From the NCBI RefSeq assembly GCF_000224145.3, contig NW_004191144.1:95003-159002 (forward strand): 64,000 nt of DNA, written 5' to 3'. Below the pieces are notes generated by a model. That model did not search any database. It was not told the origin of the DNA and saw only the letters and a program-made list of their open reading frames with translations. The stretch's first letter is position 1, and each line of letters begins with the position of its first letter. The position numbers and the translations under genes are program-made. Of the stretch, positions 1 to 12,605 are shown piece by piece. The stretch comes from Ciona intestinalis (Eukaryota > Chordata > Ascidiacea > Phlebobranchia > Cionidae).

Positions 1-813
1 ATGATGGTAGTTTATGTTCGTGTATGTATATATGGTGAAATGTGGGTGTTGGGTTATATGGGTATTAAGGGTCATAAAGTTTTGGGGTTTTTGAAACACC
101 CATGTTATTTGTGGACTGTTGTTTTATAAGAAGCAAAATTTCGAATAAAATTATCTCCGCCCCGCTTGCGATGTGTATCGTGTACGTGTGGATAAATAAT
201 GTAATAGGGGAAGTGAATGAATGAAAATGTATGCAAAAATACTAACCAAAAACTACATGCGAGGCTGGTTAGTAATGAATAATGTAATAGGCGATTTGCT
301 CCCGAGATCTTAACGCCAATTGCCCGTTTTAAAGTTTGCTGACGAATTATTATTTATTTTGCGTTTAAGGCGGTTTTATGTTACATTTCATACTTCGGAA
401 AAATTCGGAATTTTTCGGAGAAATTTTGGGAGTTGAATTTTCGGTTCGGGTGTTTTCGTAAAGTTTCGTTAAATTTCGGAAGTATTTCGAAAATGATTTT
501 AAATCCAATACACTGAAGGTTTTTGAAAGCAAACCATCGTTTTCAATTTACATAATGCAATCTCGTCGCCGTGCCAACTGCGTCACAATCGCCGCCATTT
601 TGCATCCATTGTTTTCGACGCGAACGACAATGGCAGCTTTGACGATTGGAATCGCGGCCGCGAAAGGAAACTTAGGGTGTGTTTCGTAACATAAGGTGTT
701 ATGATGTAATTCTATTCTATAAGGGTGAAGTACTTATCGAGGTTTAGGGGTTTAGACCATTTTGCCCATTACCCGATCAAGTCGATCAAGTCGTGCCAAA
801 AATAGTAGATATT
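1..813. other. Non-coding sequence upstream of Lhx3
   Basis: I see no coding exon here. The stretch at about 400-490 is a run of degenerate TTCGGAA-type motifs. It probably holds promoter sequence for the upstream Lhx3 first exon, but I cannot point to a TATA box or a start site with confidence. Confidence 0.4.
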
Positions 814-949
814 TTGTTACTTCTGCTACCAGGCCTAACAATGCAATATAAACTTTCTATAAAAAATGTTAATCCTATTGCTCGAATGTCGGACGAAACA
901 TCCGATTAAAATGTCTACAACACGTTATGCCTGGTAGCAGAAGTAACAA
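814..949. mobile_element. Short foldback (MITE-like) element
   Basis: The two ends are near-perfect inverted repeats: GTTACTTCTGCTACCAGGC at the left and its reverse complement at the right, with the match continuing a few bases inward (CTAAC against ATAAC). The whole element is about 136 bp and has no coding capacity. No clear target-site duplication is visible, so the superfamily is unknown. It ends about 62 bp before the ATG of the upstream Lhx3 first exon, so it sits in the 5' leader or core promoter. Confidence 0.7.
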
Positions 950-1011
950 CGTTATAGTTACAACATTATTACGTCACATTAATACGTCATACTATCGCAG
1001 GAACGTAGACA

Positions 1012-4000
1012 ATGCAGACCGGAAGTGAGTTTCATCAAAATTCAGCCGGAAGTATACGTCACCAACCGGATATTGCGTACCACCAAGACAGAAAGCATTT
1101 ATCGACGCAACAATGGGATGACAATGGTAAAAAATCCGACGTGAATCAAGATGACGATTTTGACCAATACGTGGACGATGACGTAGGTTATGACGTAGGC
1201 GATGATTTTGATGATGACGACGACGATGACGGCATAGTGGTCGATTGTGATGACGACAGAGACTCGCTGATGGATTTAGATTTTTCAACATCCTTGCTTT
1301 CCGGTCACAGTGGGGATTTCCAGGATCGAAAACACGACTTTCCTACGTCATCGCTGCAAGAACTATTCTCTATGACGCAATCGGTGACGTCATCAAGTTG
1401 TGACGTCACCAACCTCGTGACCAGCTCCATCCAATCACATCCCGACCTCAACGACTCGGGGATCGTTACCACAGTAGGGGAATCCCCGCAGAACCCCTTT
1501 TTACCCCAAACCTCTTCGAAACAAACGGACAGCGCTGGGTCGCTGTTCGCGCTTCTATCGTCCGATCAACGAATACAAGGTATTGTGACGTCATTTTCTT
1601 CAGTATTCCATTTTGGTTCATAAATCCCGTATTTGTATTCATGGGTTAGGTCGTTGTTAAGGACCTGGGATTTAGACTAGAGGTACAATGCCCTATTACC
1701 CCAATACCCAGAGATAAAGGCGGAATTGACCTATTACCCAAAGAATCCAAGATACAGTAGTGTTGAATATAGTATTCCAATTATACGGGAACTTACAATA
1801 ATTAAAATTACGAATTATCTATTTTTTGGCTACAAATATTCACAAGATCAAATAATCTTTGTCAGCTAACTAGCTGTTCCTAACCAATCTATCGTACCTG
1901 AAACTCTAAAAAATAATAAAAAATCTTTAAAAACTGCAGTATAAAATTCTAAACAGCGAGTTTCTAAATTATTTGGTAAAAATGCGTTTTTTTTAAAGGT
2001 AAACTTATTTATTTGACGTAACTTTATATATAATGATAGAATAAACTGTATAGGCCTACTACGTCTTGTATAACTTAAATAACACACGATACAACTAAAA
2101 ATCGAGCTGCGAGCTAAAATTTGAGCCAAAACTGACAAAAATTGTACAAAACCTGCTACCTTGCCGTACAGTGGCTTGAATTGTGTGTGTGTCTTGCCAG
2201 GGTAAAGCTGTGTGTTTGTTAAATAATTGCTAATCTAGTTTGTATAAAATACGATTTATATCGGCCAGGGCATCAAAATTGTTCGCAAATTAGTTTATGT
2301 TCCTGCCGCTTCCCTTCTGCAGATGAAATTATAGTAATCGCTTTTTGCCGGAGCGCAGAACAGTGTTGCCAGATATAGTTCACAAGGTTAAAAATATGTT
2401 TTTAAATGTTATAACTTTTGAATAATACATCAAATATATGCTATAGTAGTATTAGTAACTATCCTTTGTTTATATAAAAGTGTTTCCAATGTTTTAATGT
2501 TGCTTGCTTTTAAATTTAAAAATAGTCTGGAAACACTAGATTTAGATTAATCAGCAAATGGGGTTTAATGTCGATCGACCTGTTTGTGACGTCACGCAAC
2601 GTCATATTGAATCATTTTGTAACTAAAGCGGTGTTGTGATTCTGTTTTGAAGCTAAGTTTGATTGAAAATTTATTTATGTATTACAAGTATATACAATGT
2701 AGCTAATATTGCTTAAAATATAAGAAATTGGTTTTATAAACGAGACTTTGCACTTTGTATTAGTTTAAATGGCAATTGTTGCAACAAAATTGAAATTTAA
2801 CCATATTATAGGTAACTATGTTATATTGTAATAAACAAAATTAGGATTTTGACAAAAAGTTTGAGTAACTTTTGAAAAAACATTGATTTTCTTCGCAAAT
2901 TCTGTAATTTAATTTTCAAAATGGCGACGTACTTGCCTATTGGTGTTTATTTGTAAAGAAAATTGAAAATACGAAATTATAACGTTTTATAAAATGTTAT
3001 AATTTATTTTCAATGTTATATTTCTATTGTATATAGATAAAAGTATAATATTTCTATGTTTTGCGCCAATTTACATAGAGATCTTATATAAATTCTATAA
3101 AAATAATAAAATTACAAAATAACGACTACCCATTGGGGAACAAAATATATAAAGTTAATATTATGGATCTACACACAACAATTTGGGGATAAAACAAATT
3201 CCTGAAATGTATAATGTTTTCAGTTTATGTACACGTTATACTGTAATATAGACGTTCATATAACCTTATTGTATATTAGGTTAGGATACGATGTGCTGTC
3301 ATTTTGGTATCAAAATTTCAATTGAAACGACTTTTGTATATTGGATTATACTTATTATATAACTGACTATATAGAAGGTTGGGGTAGGATAGTCTATTTC
3401 ATTCTATTTTTTGTCCCATTTGGCATTATACAAAGAAATTTACAGAATTACTTAACCGTATCCTTACAACTCTTTAAGGGCGTTGTAATTTGTTAAATCA
3501 CGATTAGGAAACACAGGATATTATGTGTTAACGGTGTCCATCTTACCCCACAGTAATACGACATGTTATGTAAAATAAAGCCCAGATATTGGATGCTAAA
3601 CTTATGTTGTGCAGATGTTTCAAACTAAAGAAATATCTTTTTAACTTCCTTTAAAAAAAACCTTCGTAATTGGCGGAGACACTTTAAGTAAACAGAAACT
3701 ATTTTCTCATTTAATATTCATCCGCCGAATGGACGACGCGTGCACCTCACCTGTTAGGGCTGTGACGTAAACAATCACCATTGTCCACCTGTGTCCATCC
3801 ATTTTCTACGTCATAAATATTTGATTCTAGAATATTTTAAACAAACGAAAATGGCGTCCTCGTGTTTTCTTTACAGTGGTTGCTGATGTTGTATTTATAG
3901 GATTATGGGTTGGGGTAAGATGGTACATGTATTCATACCGTCCCATTTGGTAATAAACAAAGAATATTTACAGATTTACTCAACCGTATCCTCGCAACTC

Positions 4001-7000
4001 TAAAATAGCGTTGTTAGTTGTGTAAAAACACGTATGATATTGGATATTATGTGCCAAAGATATTCTATATTAACCCACAACTTTACTATTTCGGCGAAAT
4101 TTTTGAATCAAAGTTTCTATTCAACCAATTAGTATATATGATTGCTTATATAGTGTAATATTTATAGATATTCTAAATAAGTTTGCACCAAAACCCAAAT
4201 ATTACGGCGCGTTATACATGGTGCTGGTATTCAACGAATTGATTTCGATTCTCGCGTCGTTTAATTGTTATCTCATGCTGGGTATAATGATGACATAATT
4301 ACATCTGTGACGATTCGTGGTTGGATAATTAATGACATTATGACATCACACTTACTAAGTTGTCATTGGGCGGATTTCAAATTTTCAATTATTTGAATTC
4401 TTTCTTAATTATCGCGGGACAATTTACATTTTTAGAACTCAATAATAAAACTGGACTTCTTAAAGTAGCGACAAATATAATTGGATATTCAAACAAATGC
4501 TATTATTTAATGTTTCTTGGGTTTTGCAGCTTACATTTAAATACAACTCACTGTGAGTTTATTGTATGTTAGCAGCCACGTTTTCATTTGACAATTTTTT
4601 CAGTAGTTTTTACCCCTAGCATGTTTTAACTACTGTCATTTGCTGCTAATTCTCTTCTCTTCGTTGTTTAATTAATATGATCTTAGTTATCGCATAAGAA
4701 GGCCGCTTACAAATTATCATTTAACACGGATGCTAAATTTATCTTTTCGATTACGGTAGCGAAGATTAAAAAATAGTTAAAACGAAAAGACAGGGCATAT
4801 AGCGAGAAACGCGACAGTCGTTACAACACGCTTAACTACTAACTAATATTGTCAAATATTTGTTTAGTAATGAATTACATTGTTACGTCATAATGTTCCG
4901 GTTCAAACCGACCAATCACAGCTTGATCTTCAAACAAAACATAATACGTAATTTCCGAATGACGTCACTTTGAACGACGTCACGCCGACACATCACAAAT
5001 GCAAATACCAAAACGGATACTACGTACTTGTGACGTACACCTGACGTCATCCTTCTCGCTGCGTCGTCTGTACCGCATTATGACGTCATGAGAAACACCG
5101 CTGTTTGCATTGTGACGTCTAGATGTTACGTCATCAAAGCGGCGTAATTCGTTTGTTAAGCGCGATATCCCGCTGATCAAAGCGAGGCGTTAATTGTTTA
5201 AGAAAGAAAGTGGATTCTAGAATATATAAACCTGCGCGACGTCGCGATTGTATTCCATTGTTAAGAACAATCGATCAATTTGTTACAGTTAATTCTACAA
5301 TTAAAATGATTCTCGATACTAAAGCGCTCGATGAACTTACGAACCTGCCGTCGCCAGGTAACGGTATGACGTCAAGAATCATGACGTCGCGATTTCACCC
5401 GTACGCGAAAGTTTCGAAAACATCGGGTATGAAATCTCCCACCTGCGGGGATTCGGGGGCCGTTGTCCCGCCGATATTGGCTTCGCGACCTGAGGTCGTC
5501 GGTTGGCAAATGGAAGTCGAAACGCACGTCACAGAAGATTATAGTGACGTTTTGTTAGTTCTTTGTAAGTGGCGTGTTTTAGTAATTAGGGATACGGTTA
5601 TATAATTTCGTAAATATTTTATGTTCGATACCAAATGGGACGATAAAGGAGATTGAAATATGAACCATCTCACCCCAACTTACGACATTTATGTTAAAAT
5701 ATAAAACGGTTATAAATAGAAATTATAAATATAGGTTTAAAACATGGCCCAACCTATGCTATATATATATATATATATATATATGATATTTGTGTATTTA
5801 ATTTCCGGCTCAACCAACCATACAATATATTTAAATTAACCGTTCCATATTCCCACAGCCAAGATACCAAAATGCACCGGATGCGACCACCATATATTCG
5901 ACCGGTATATTCTCAAAGTACAGGACAAACCTTGGCATTCACAATGTTTAAAATGCAACGACTGTGGGCGACAACTGACCGATAAATGTTTTTCTCGCGG
6001 TAGTTACGTTTACTGCAAGGAAGATTTCTTCAAGTAAGTGAAATGTTTGTTGTTTTTGTGGCTTTTTATCTTGCTGTATTTATATGTGGGTGAGGTTCTT
6101 TATACGGCAAGGTATTCTAGGGGACTTAGACCTAAATAGGTTTATAAAAGAAATATTGTCCCAACATGTAGATTGTTTTCTATGGTTGATAAGGTCGTAC
6201 TATATTTTAACCTAATTAGTTGCTTAATATTTGGAAATGAATATTTTTATCAAAGATTTAGTAAAACTTGAATTGATCTTAGTAATATTTTAATTAATTT
6301 TTTTTTTTAAGATTCTTATATAATCCAAATTAAGAATTTGTTAAATACGTTTGTATAGATTTTTTAAACAGCTTTCACTCATAAAGCAATATCTTAAAAC
6401 AAAATAACTCGTTTTATTATTTGTCATCGAATTTTATTCCTGATTTTATCAATTTCTACAAATATTTTGCATTGGCTTGAAAACAAAGCGTTAAAATTTC
6501 GCCAATTTTCCATTCACGTCATTTTAATTTTGAATCTAATTTAACTTCTGCCTACAACACGTTGTTCTAAATTTAAATTTCATTTTCGCGCCGGTTTTAG
6601 CCGCGTATATTCAGCTATGGGATTTATTTAAACATTCCCGTATTTTGTCTCAGAAATATTCGTATATATATGCCCTGTTTAATAATTCACCGCCCCCGTA
6701 TATTTATTATCACCTAAAATATATTCCCCTTGTATTATGCGCATAATGTTTAGGTCTGTAACTTTAATTGCGGGCTTGCTTTTAATTTAAAACTCGGTAA
6801 CACATTTATTAAAACCATGACCAATATATGACCAGAGTTAGAACTTTAAAAATTTAAAAATATTATGAGCGGATTTACCCAGTGACTTGAAACTATACTT
6901 TATCCATTGTAACTTATATAAATAATTTTTGCTTTTAAAACCTAATTAACTATTAATAAACAAAATAAGATAACATATACTAACCGCAAACTTAAAGCCC

Positions 7001-9748
7001 AAAATTAAATGATGCCATTTGTTTAAATAAGCATCATTTACACCACAGAGTAGCTCACCTCAACCAAAATTAACCCAATAAACTTTATTAATTTACAAAC
7101 CATTTTAACTCCTTTTTTTTCAGGAGGTTCGGCACCAAATGCTCCGGTTGCGAACTCGCCATTCCCCCCACACAAGTGGTTAGGAGGGCACAGGACAACG
7201 TGTACCATCTAGAATGCTTCAGATGTTTCATGTGTAGTGAGCAATTGGGCACCGGGGACCAATTCTATTTGCTGGATGATAGTCGGCTTGTGTGTAAGAA
7301 AGATTACGAACATGCAAAGTCAAGAGGTAAGTTTAATATGAACCTCACGCTCGCTGTCGAGTTATAACATTGGTGTAGAATTGTCATGGACGCCTACGTC
7401 ACAATCATCGTTAGTTAAACAGACAATGCAACAGCTTCTAAAAATCGCGCTGGCAGCCAATTTTAAACAAGATTAAATACCGATATCTTTGTTTATGACA
7501 CTAGGCATTGTTTGTGCATAAAATTTGAATTGTGACGTCATAGTTTCGTATTGTGACGTCATAGTTTCGATTGTGACGTGATAATACACCTCGCGGCTCA
7601 TGAATCGATTAGGACGCGAAACAATGATAATAGAAACAATTGACTACGTCATAGAGAAGTCGCGCTCGCAACAATCCCCCCAACATACGGCGCTCGATTA
7701 AAACGCTTTCGCTTGTCGGTGTTTATCCCAAAATCCCAGACCACGACATCGAGGTCGAAGCGGATTTCCCGCCGGGGTTGAAGGCTCCAAGGTTGGCCAA
7801 ATATCGATCGATTTCCCGATCATCCGATTAGTGGAGTTACGGCGCTTAATCTATGGATCGATGGTAGCGCAGATGGCGTTGGAGTATTGATGGCTTTTAA
7901 GACGACGTCGCTTAAGCGGCGTTTAAAATAAAACGCTGGAAGTGGATTAGGGAAATAAATACGACGTTGAATGTTACTTGCTGTGCGCTGTAGTGTAAAC
8001 GCCGCTTACAAGAACAAACAAAGAAATATCTATACCCAGCTTTTTTCTGTGTACGCCAGCATCAGTATTCTTATGCGTAAATACCGCTTAAAAGGACATA
8101 CAGTGGGGGGAAATGGGACACCTTTTCATTCTATGTTCTCGTCCCATTTAGTAGTAAACAAAGAAAATTCAAAAGAAATATAAAACTGTATCCTCACGAC
8201 TCCCATGGACCGTTGTCAATTGTTTGAAACACAATCAGGATTTTTGGATATTATGTTCCAAAAGTGACCTGTATTCCCCCACCCTACTATACATATATAT
8301 TTTTATTTAAATAACTTACCTATTATAAACCCAAACACCCCAATTTCCTTTCTAACCTTTCAGTGTTTCCAGATCTTGACATGGACAACGGTATAAAGCG
8401 ACCCCGCACCACTATCACAGCTAAGCAACTGGAAACACTGAAGATCGCTTACAATCAAAGCCCGAAACCTGCTCGCCACGTGAGGGAGCAGCTGAGCTCG
8501 GACACCGGGTTAGACATGAGAGTAGTTCAGGTGAGAAAATAATCTATTTCTACTTTAATTAATATAAGCGTTTGATATGCCCGAATCCTCACGGCCCCGA
8601 AAGAGCGTTGTTCATTGTTATAAAACAAAATTAGGAAATACGTGCTCATGAGAGTAGTACAGGTGGAAAATTGATTAAAACTTATCTTTTTTGTTTAGTA
8701 TTTGGAACCCACTGTGAGTTGCTTACTATATGGGTTTAACAGATCGACACGTATATTCTGCATAAGTGTGTCGAGTGATTATAAAATTGGGTTTAGAAGC
8801 CACGCTTTTTAACCAGTGCTCTTTTATTTATGTTATCACGGCTTTAAAAGGAGTTGGCGTGGGTATAACGACTGTTTTTTAAATTATTGATATTTATAAT
8901 AAACAAACAAACAAATAAATAACCCTTTTTCCTACACAACAGGTATGGTTTCAAAACAGAAGGGCGAAAGAAAAACGTTTAAAGAAAGACACAGGCCGAC
9001 AACGTTGGGGAGAGCTATTCCGATCAGGGGCGCCGTCTAGTGGCCCTCATTGTCGACCAAACCCAGACTCCCCGCCCAGCGGTGGTAAGCGTCGTGTTGG
9101 TGGCCATAGCAACCGTAAGCGGCCCTCTAGCTCTCCTGGTGGCACACGTATAGCTATCCCGATACCATCGTCGATTCAAAGCCCTGGTAGGGCGCCCACT
9201 AACGGACAAATTGGTAAGCTAATGTCTTCATATGAGTTATTGTATTTGTATAAAACAGCAACTAAACGGCTCCTGTTTGTTAAATTCAAAAAATGCAAAA
9301 AAAGTTAAATTCATTTCATTTTTTTTCTTCAGAATCCAACTTTATTGCTCCCGAGCACAATGCGCCACCTCACGACGGTATCATGATGGGTGAATCCCCT
9401 TGCTTTGCACCTGGGGAAGTCCCGTACCCGCAACAATCTTCCAACCATGCTTATCTATCCCCTGGTAGTATTCCCGACATGGGGGGTTTCCCCAACCTGA
9501 CACGAAACTACGATTACGTAGACGGCCCCCAAATATTGGGACCAGGAATGGCGCCTATCATGAAACCCCCCACCAACAACGCGATACCGAATTATTACGT
9601 CACAAGCCCACAAATGCATCACAATCAACACCAGAAAAACGATTGTGACGTCATATCCGAAAGTAGCGGTCACTCGAACCTGAGCGATCTATCTTCAAGT
9701 CCAAGGTCATGGCTGGGTGAACTTGACCACGTGACACATTTCCAATAA
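1012..9748 (+). CDS. Lhx3: LIM-homeobox transcription factor, Lhx3/Lhx4 class
   Basis: Sequence-specific nuclear transcription factor. Exons read from splice signals and phase: 1012-1579, 5859-6033, 7124-7326, 8364-8530, 8943-9213, 9333-9748 (599 codons plus stop). Exon 1 encodes an acidic Asp-rich stretch (about residues 45-90) and a Ser/Thr-rich part. LIM1 (about 194-249) begins KCTGCDHH and ends [11 protein letters not shown]2 (about 253-312) follows as [20 protein letters not shown]. The homeodomain (about 327-386) has [26 protein letters not shown] and [16 protein letters not shown], which are Lhx3/4 hallmarks; it is split between Gln and Val of VVQ/VWF. The C-terminus is Pro/Asn/Ser-rich. 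Every exon junction is phase-consistent. In ascidians Lhx3 is known from endoderm and neural development. Vertebrate Lhx3 and Lhx4 are equally close by eye. The 3' end of the transcript is not fixed; AATAAA at 10561 is a candidate. Confidence 0.95.
3370..3555. mobile_element. Degraded copy of 'GGGGGAAGATGGGACA' MITE
   Basis: The start (GAAGGTTGGGGTAGGATAG), the middle (CCGTATCCTTACAACTCT) and the end (GGTGTCCATCTTACCCCACA) align in order with the better copies at 24582 and 26528. The terminal inverted repeats are eroded. Confidence 0.6.
3900..4090. mobile_element. Degraded copy of 'GGGGGAAGATGGGACA' MITE
   Basis: It contains GGGTTGGGGTAAGATGG, CCCATTTGGTAATAAACAAA and CAACCGTATCCTCGCAACTC in the family order. 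The right end is diverged (TATTAACCCACAACTTTACT). It lies within Lhx3 intron 1. Confidence 0.6.
4940..5160. promoter_or_regulatory. CRE/ATF-like site cluster before the second Lhx3 first exon
   Basis: Full TGACGTCA octamers lie at 4960-4967, 5042-5049 and 5081-5088. Near-matches include CGACGTCAC at about 4976, TGACGTCT at 5113 and TACGTCAT at 5127. TGACGTCA is the classical CREB/ATF binding site. The cluster ends about 150 bp before the ATG at 5306. Regulatory use is inferred. Confidence 0.5.
5306..5564 (+). CDS. Lhx3: Alternative first coding exon of Lhx3
   Basis: An open exon with ATG at 5306 ends at a strong donor (GTAAGT at 5565). It ends in phase 1, the same as the upstream exon 1012-1579, so either can splice to 5859 and give ...KIPKCTGC. 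The encoded 86 residues (starting [20 protein letters not shown]) lack the acidic region of the upstream isoform. The resulting protein would have 496 codons plus stop. The frame is open upstream to a GTG at 5210, but the first ATG is preferred. Two Lhx3 isoforms with different first exons fit an internal promoter. Transcript evidence is needed to exclude a cassette exon. Confidence 0.8.
5758..5785. repeat. (TA)n microsatellite
   Basis: An uninterrupted TA dinucleotide run of about 24 bp lies in the Lhx3 intron between 5564 and 5859. It is about 75 bp from the acceptor of the first LIM exon. Confidence 0.9.
6034..7123 (+). other. Lhx3 intron between LIM exons
   Basis: This is a 1.09-kb A+T-rich intron with donor GTAAGT and acceptor TTTTTTTTCAG. 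I see no coding exon or recognizable mobile element in it. Confidence 0.6.
8099..8290. mobile_element. MITE of the 'GGGGGAAGATGGGACA' family
   Basis: It starts GTGGGGGGAAATGGGACACC and ends CCCCCACCCTACTAT, with the family's internal CCCATTTAGTAGTAAACAAA and CTGTATCCTCACGACTCCCA. It is about 190 bp, non-coding, and lies in the Lhx3 intron just before the homeodomain exons. Confidence 0.75.
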
Positions 9749-11917
9749 CTCGTTCCCCTAGAAAAGTTTTCACTGTGATTTCTATGCCGCCCGTACAATT
9801 ATTAGGGTTGGGTTAATTATTATTGAAGGTATCCGCTATTGAGAAAATATCCAGAGTTTTTGACCCCAACTTCCCTTCTCCAACCTTCAACCCCCAATTT
9901 CTGACCTGTTACCCGTTACCTATTACCCCTAACTCCTATTCCTAACCCCAATTGCAAAGTTTCGCAATTCCGATGATTGAGACCAAATATTCGCGGTAAT
10001 TTGACCCCGAAATATCTGGCAAAGTAACTTTCTTCTATGCACGCATGACTTTATTGCAAAACGGATTTTCTTAAAGCGGGTGCGTTCTATGATATATATC
10101 TCGCTAAATTCTCGTCGTATTTGGGACTTTTACACCCCCATTAAAGTTACAATGGGTATTTATACAGATATCTACAAACTATTACGCATCCATCCCCGCT
10201 GTTAACCAATCAAATCGCTCTGTTATACGCTTCGGTGACAACGTATTTCTGTAAGACGCATTATACGCCAATCAAGTCGCTTTAACCCCTAACTAACCGA
10301 AGCGAAACATAGCGGTTTGATTGGTTGTAAAAGGGATGGTTGTGTAGTAGTCTGTATTTGAAAAACCCTTTTAGTGAAGGTATATATGCCCACTATATAT
10401 GACGCGTTTATCGTCGCCACATACCCGTATAACTACAGGGGGTTGTGTTATAGTTCCCTTCATTCCATCTCGCTTCAATCCGCCGCTAAAACGCACCCTG
10501 TGCCAAATTAATGCGGAACTGTGTTTCACCATGTTGCAATATTAGTTGTGTGAGTACGCGAATAAATATTCATAAGAAAAAACTGGGAGGAAGTCAGTAA
10601 ATTTTGCATATAAGAAATATGGTCCCATTTCCGCAAATACAATAATATTTATGTATGGTTCCATTTCACCGGGTTTGGGTGAACGTAATACAGCGGAAGG
10701 AATAAAAGACTTATTTATATTTGCGGGCAACGACAGTAATTATAATATCAGTGTTCATTAAAATCAAATCAAATGATTTTTTGTTAGACAGTTAATACTG
10801 CATTTTATAATAAATATTATTACAGCTAAGTTTTACTGTATAATATATTAATAAAAAGAAATATTATTATGTTAGTTTTGCCAGTTACAAAATTTGCATA
10901 AAAAAACCCTCAAGTATTAACCAGAGTCCGTATATAAATTAACTAAACACCGGAAATTCTATTTATAGCGGGAAAAGTAATTATTTGTGCATCACTGGTA
11001 ACTGGAAACACTGCAAAACCAGTTCCGGTTGATTGGTTTTGCAAAGCCTGTTGTTCAATTTAGGGTAGGGGACTTTTGGGGCAAATTTTGTAAAATTTTA
11101 TTGAGTAAGTGTTACTTTTACCGTATATTATGGTATTTTGTAAAGTTCTAATGGTATTGTAAGTAAATTAGCGTCGTATTTAGGTTTATTTTTGCTAAAA
11201 TTTATGTTAAAAAACGCCGCAATTTTTGGGGTGTATATTAATTGTTATTCATAGCCAAAATATCTGTGTTTTATGCATCTTGGATTAATATAGGTTATAA
11301 TTTTGTGGTAGATATATACGTTTCGTTGTTTTAATAGTTTATAGGGTGTTATTGAATAGTTACACTTAAAAAATTTTAAACAGAATATAGATATTAGATT
11401 TTGAACTTTTTTACGCATTTTAATTGTTGCGATAGTGTATAATCCACCACCTAACCCCTGAAAAATTGCTTAATTTGTAACTTCATGGAGAATTCTTTGC
11501 TAGTATACCCCTTAACTAAGTTTTCTAAAAATATAGAACTGTGTGCAGTAGTGCACTAGGAGTTGGTTGTAAGGTCTTGTTGTTTTATCTGCAGTTTTAA
11601 ATTAAAGTAATATTTTTAATATAATGACCAATAAATATAACTATAACAACTAATAAATATTACAAAACATATTGTAAACTTCCCAGTAATAAGAAAAAGT
11701 TATAATATACCAATCTGCGGCGTATAACAGGTGCGAAAAAATAACCGTCTTGCACGTCGGCTCACACAAGATCTCGTCAGGAACTGCCATGTTCTGCAGA
11801 CTAGATAATATAACTGTCGTAATAAATGTAGTTTATTAATTGGTATGATTTGTTGTTGCTGAAGCTGCTTATTAGTTTAAGCATGATTCGTGTCAATCCT
11901 GTTTTGTGAGTGTTGAT
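9749..11917. other. 3' flank of Lhx3 and intergenic DNA, no gene seen
   Basis: A+T-rich sequence without a supported exon. AATAAA hexamers at 10561 and about 10700 are candidate polyadenylation signals for Lhx3, implying a 3' UTR of roughly 0.8-1 kb. Nothing else is recognized. Confidence 0.4.
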
Positions 11918-12365
11918 TAGGGATGCACATTACAGAATTTCGAATCCGTGAGATTCGAATCCTTTTGTATTCGAATTTAATTACGGGATTCGGTATTCTG
12001 TTTAATGACGTAATTACACGTCATCTGATATACTATATTAACAATTTTTGAAACTTATTTATTTTGAAAAAAAATATTTTTGTGTTTGTGGGACTTTCAA
12101 GAGTAAACGTTTCGTAACGTCTTTTCATAACCTGCTATACGTTTCATGACGCAAAAACTACCCAATAGTACAATTTTTGATCATTTTACAGCTCATGTTC
12201 CAACAAGGCGGGTATGAAAGAGTCAATAAACTGACTTATGTCGGTAAAATTATTTTTCCTATAAATATAAAAAGATTCGAAATTCTAGATTCGGAATTCT
12301 AGATTCGAAATAAAGTATTCTAGGATATCCTAGAATACCTAATTATTCTGTAATGTGCATCCCTA
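11918..12365. mobile_element. Non-autonomous hAT-type element, 448 bp
   Basis: The left terminus TAGGGATGCACATTACAG matches the reverse complement of the right terminus, which ends CTGTAATGTGCATCCCTA. It is flanked by an exact 8-bp direct repeat, GTGTTGAT, at 11910-11917 and 12366-12373. An 8-bp target duplication with a TAGGGATG-like end is characteristic of the hAT superfamily. The interior has repeated ATTCGAAT/TAGATTCG motifs and no transposase reading frame. It probably depended on a hAT transposase in trans. Confidence 0.9.
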
Positions 12366-12605
12366 GTGTTGATGTCTGGCTCAGTGGTTGGGCACTTGTA
12401 TTGTAAGGGTTACCTTAAGGATACCGGGTTCGACACTCGATACTGATCTGTTGTTTTGCTACATTACGGCAATTTCTTAAACTCAGTGGCCTTGGATGGG
12501 TTGTGGTACCCTGGGTGTTGGGGTAATGGGCCAACTCTGACTTAAATCCCAGGTCCCATGGTGTGCCTCACTGTAGGACCTCACCCATATAAAATAGAAT
12601 GTGCA
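12366..12605 (+). mobile_element. tRNA-derived SINE
   Basis: The head carries an A-box-like GGCTCAGTGGTTGGGCAC and a B-box-like GGGTTCGACACTC at pol III promoter spacing. The tail reads ACCCTGGGTGTTGGGGTAAT, then TGTGCCTCACTGTAGGACCT. The same tail occurs near 16030, 18190, 18870, 23530, 31720 and 49780, so this is a dispersed family. The hAT element at 11918 is inserted at its 5' edge. Confidence 0.75.

Larger units (their letters stand above)
1580..5305 (+). other. Lhx3 intron 1 / region between the two first exons
   Basis: This stretch holds no further supported coding exon. It contains two degraded copies of the GTGGGG-type MITE (listed separately) and an intact TGACGTCA at 2587-2594. 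Its 3' end carries a cluster of CRE-like sites just before the second first exon, so the downstream half is likely to include an internal promoter. Confidence 0.5.

Noticed and set aside
992..1291. Arg/His-rich 99-codon frame on the - strand
   Set aside because: It is the antisense of the Asp-rich part of the Lhx3 first exon.
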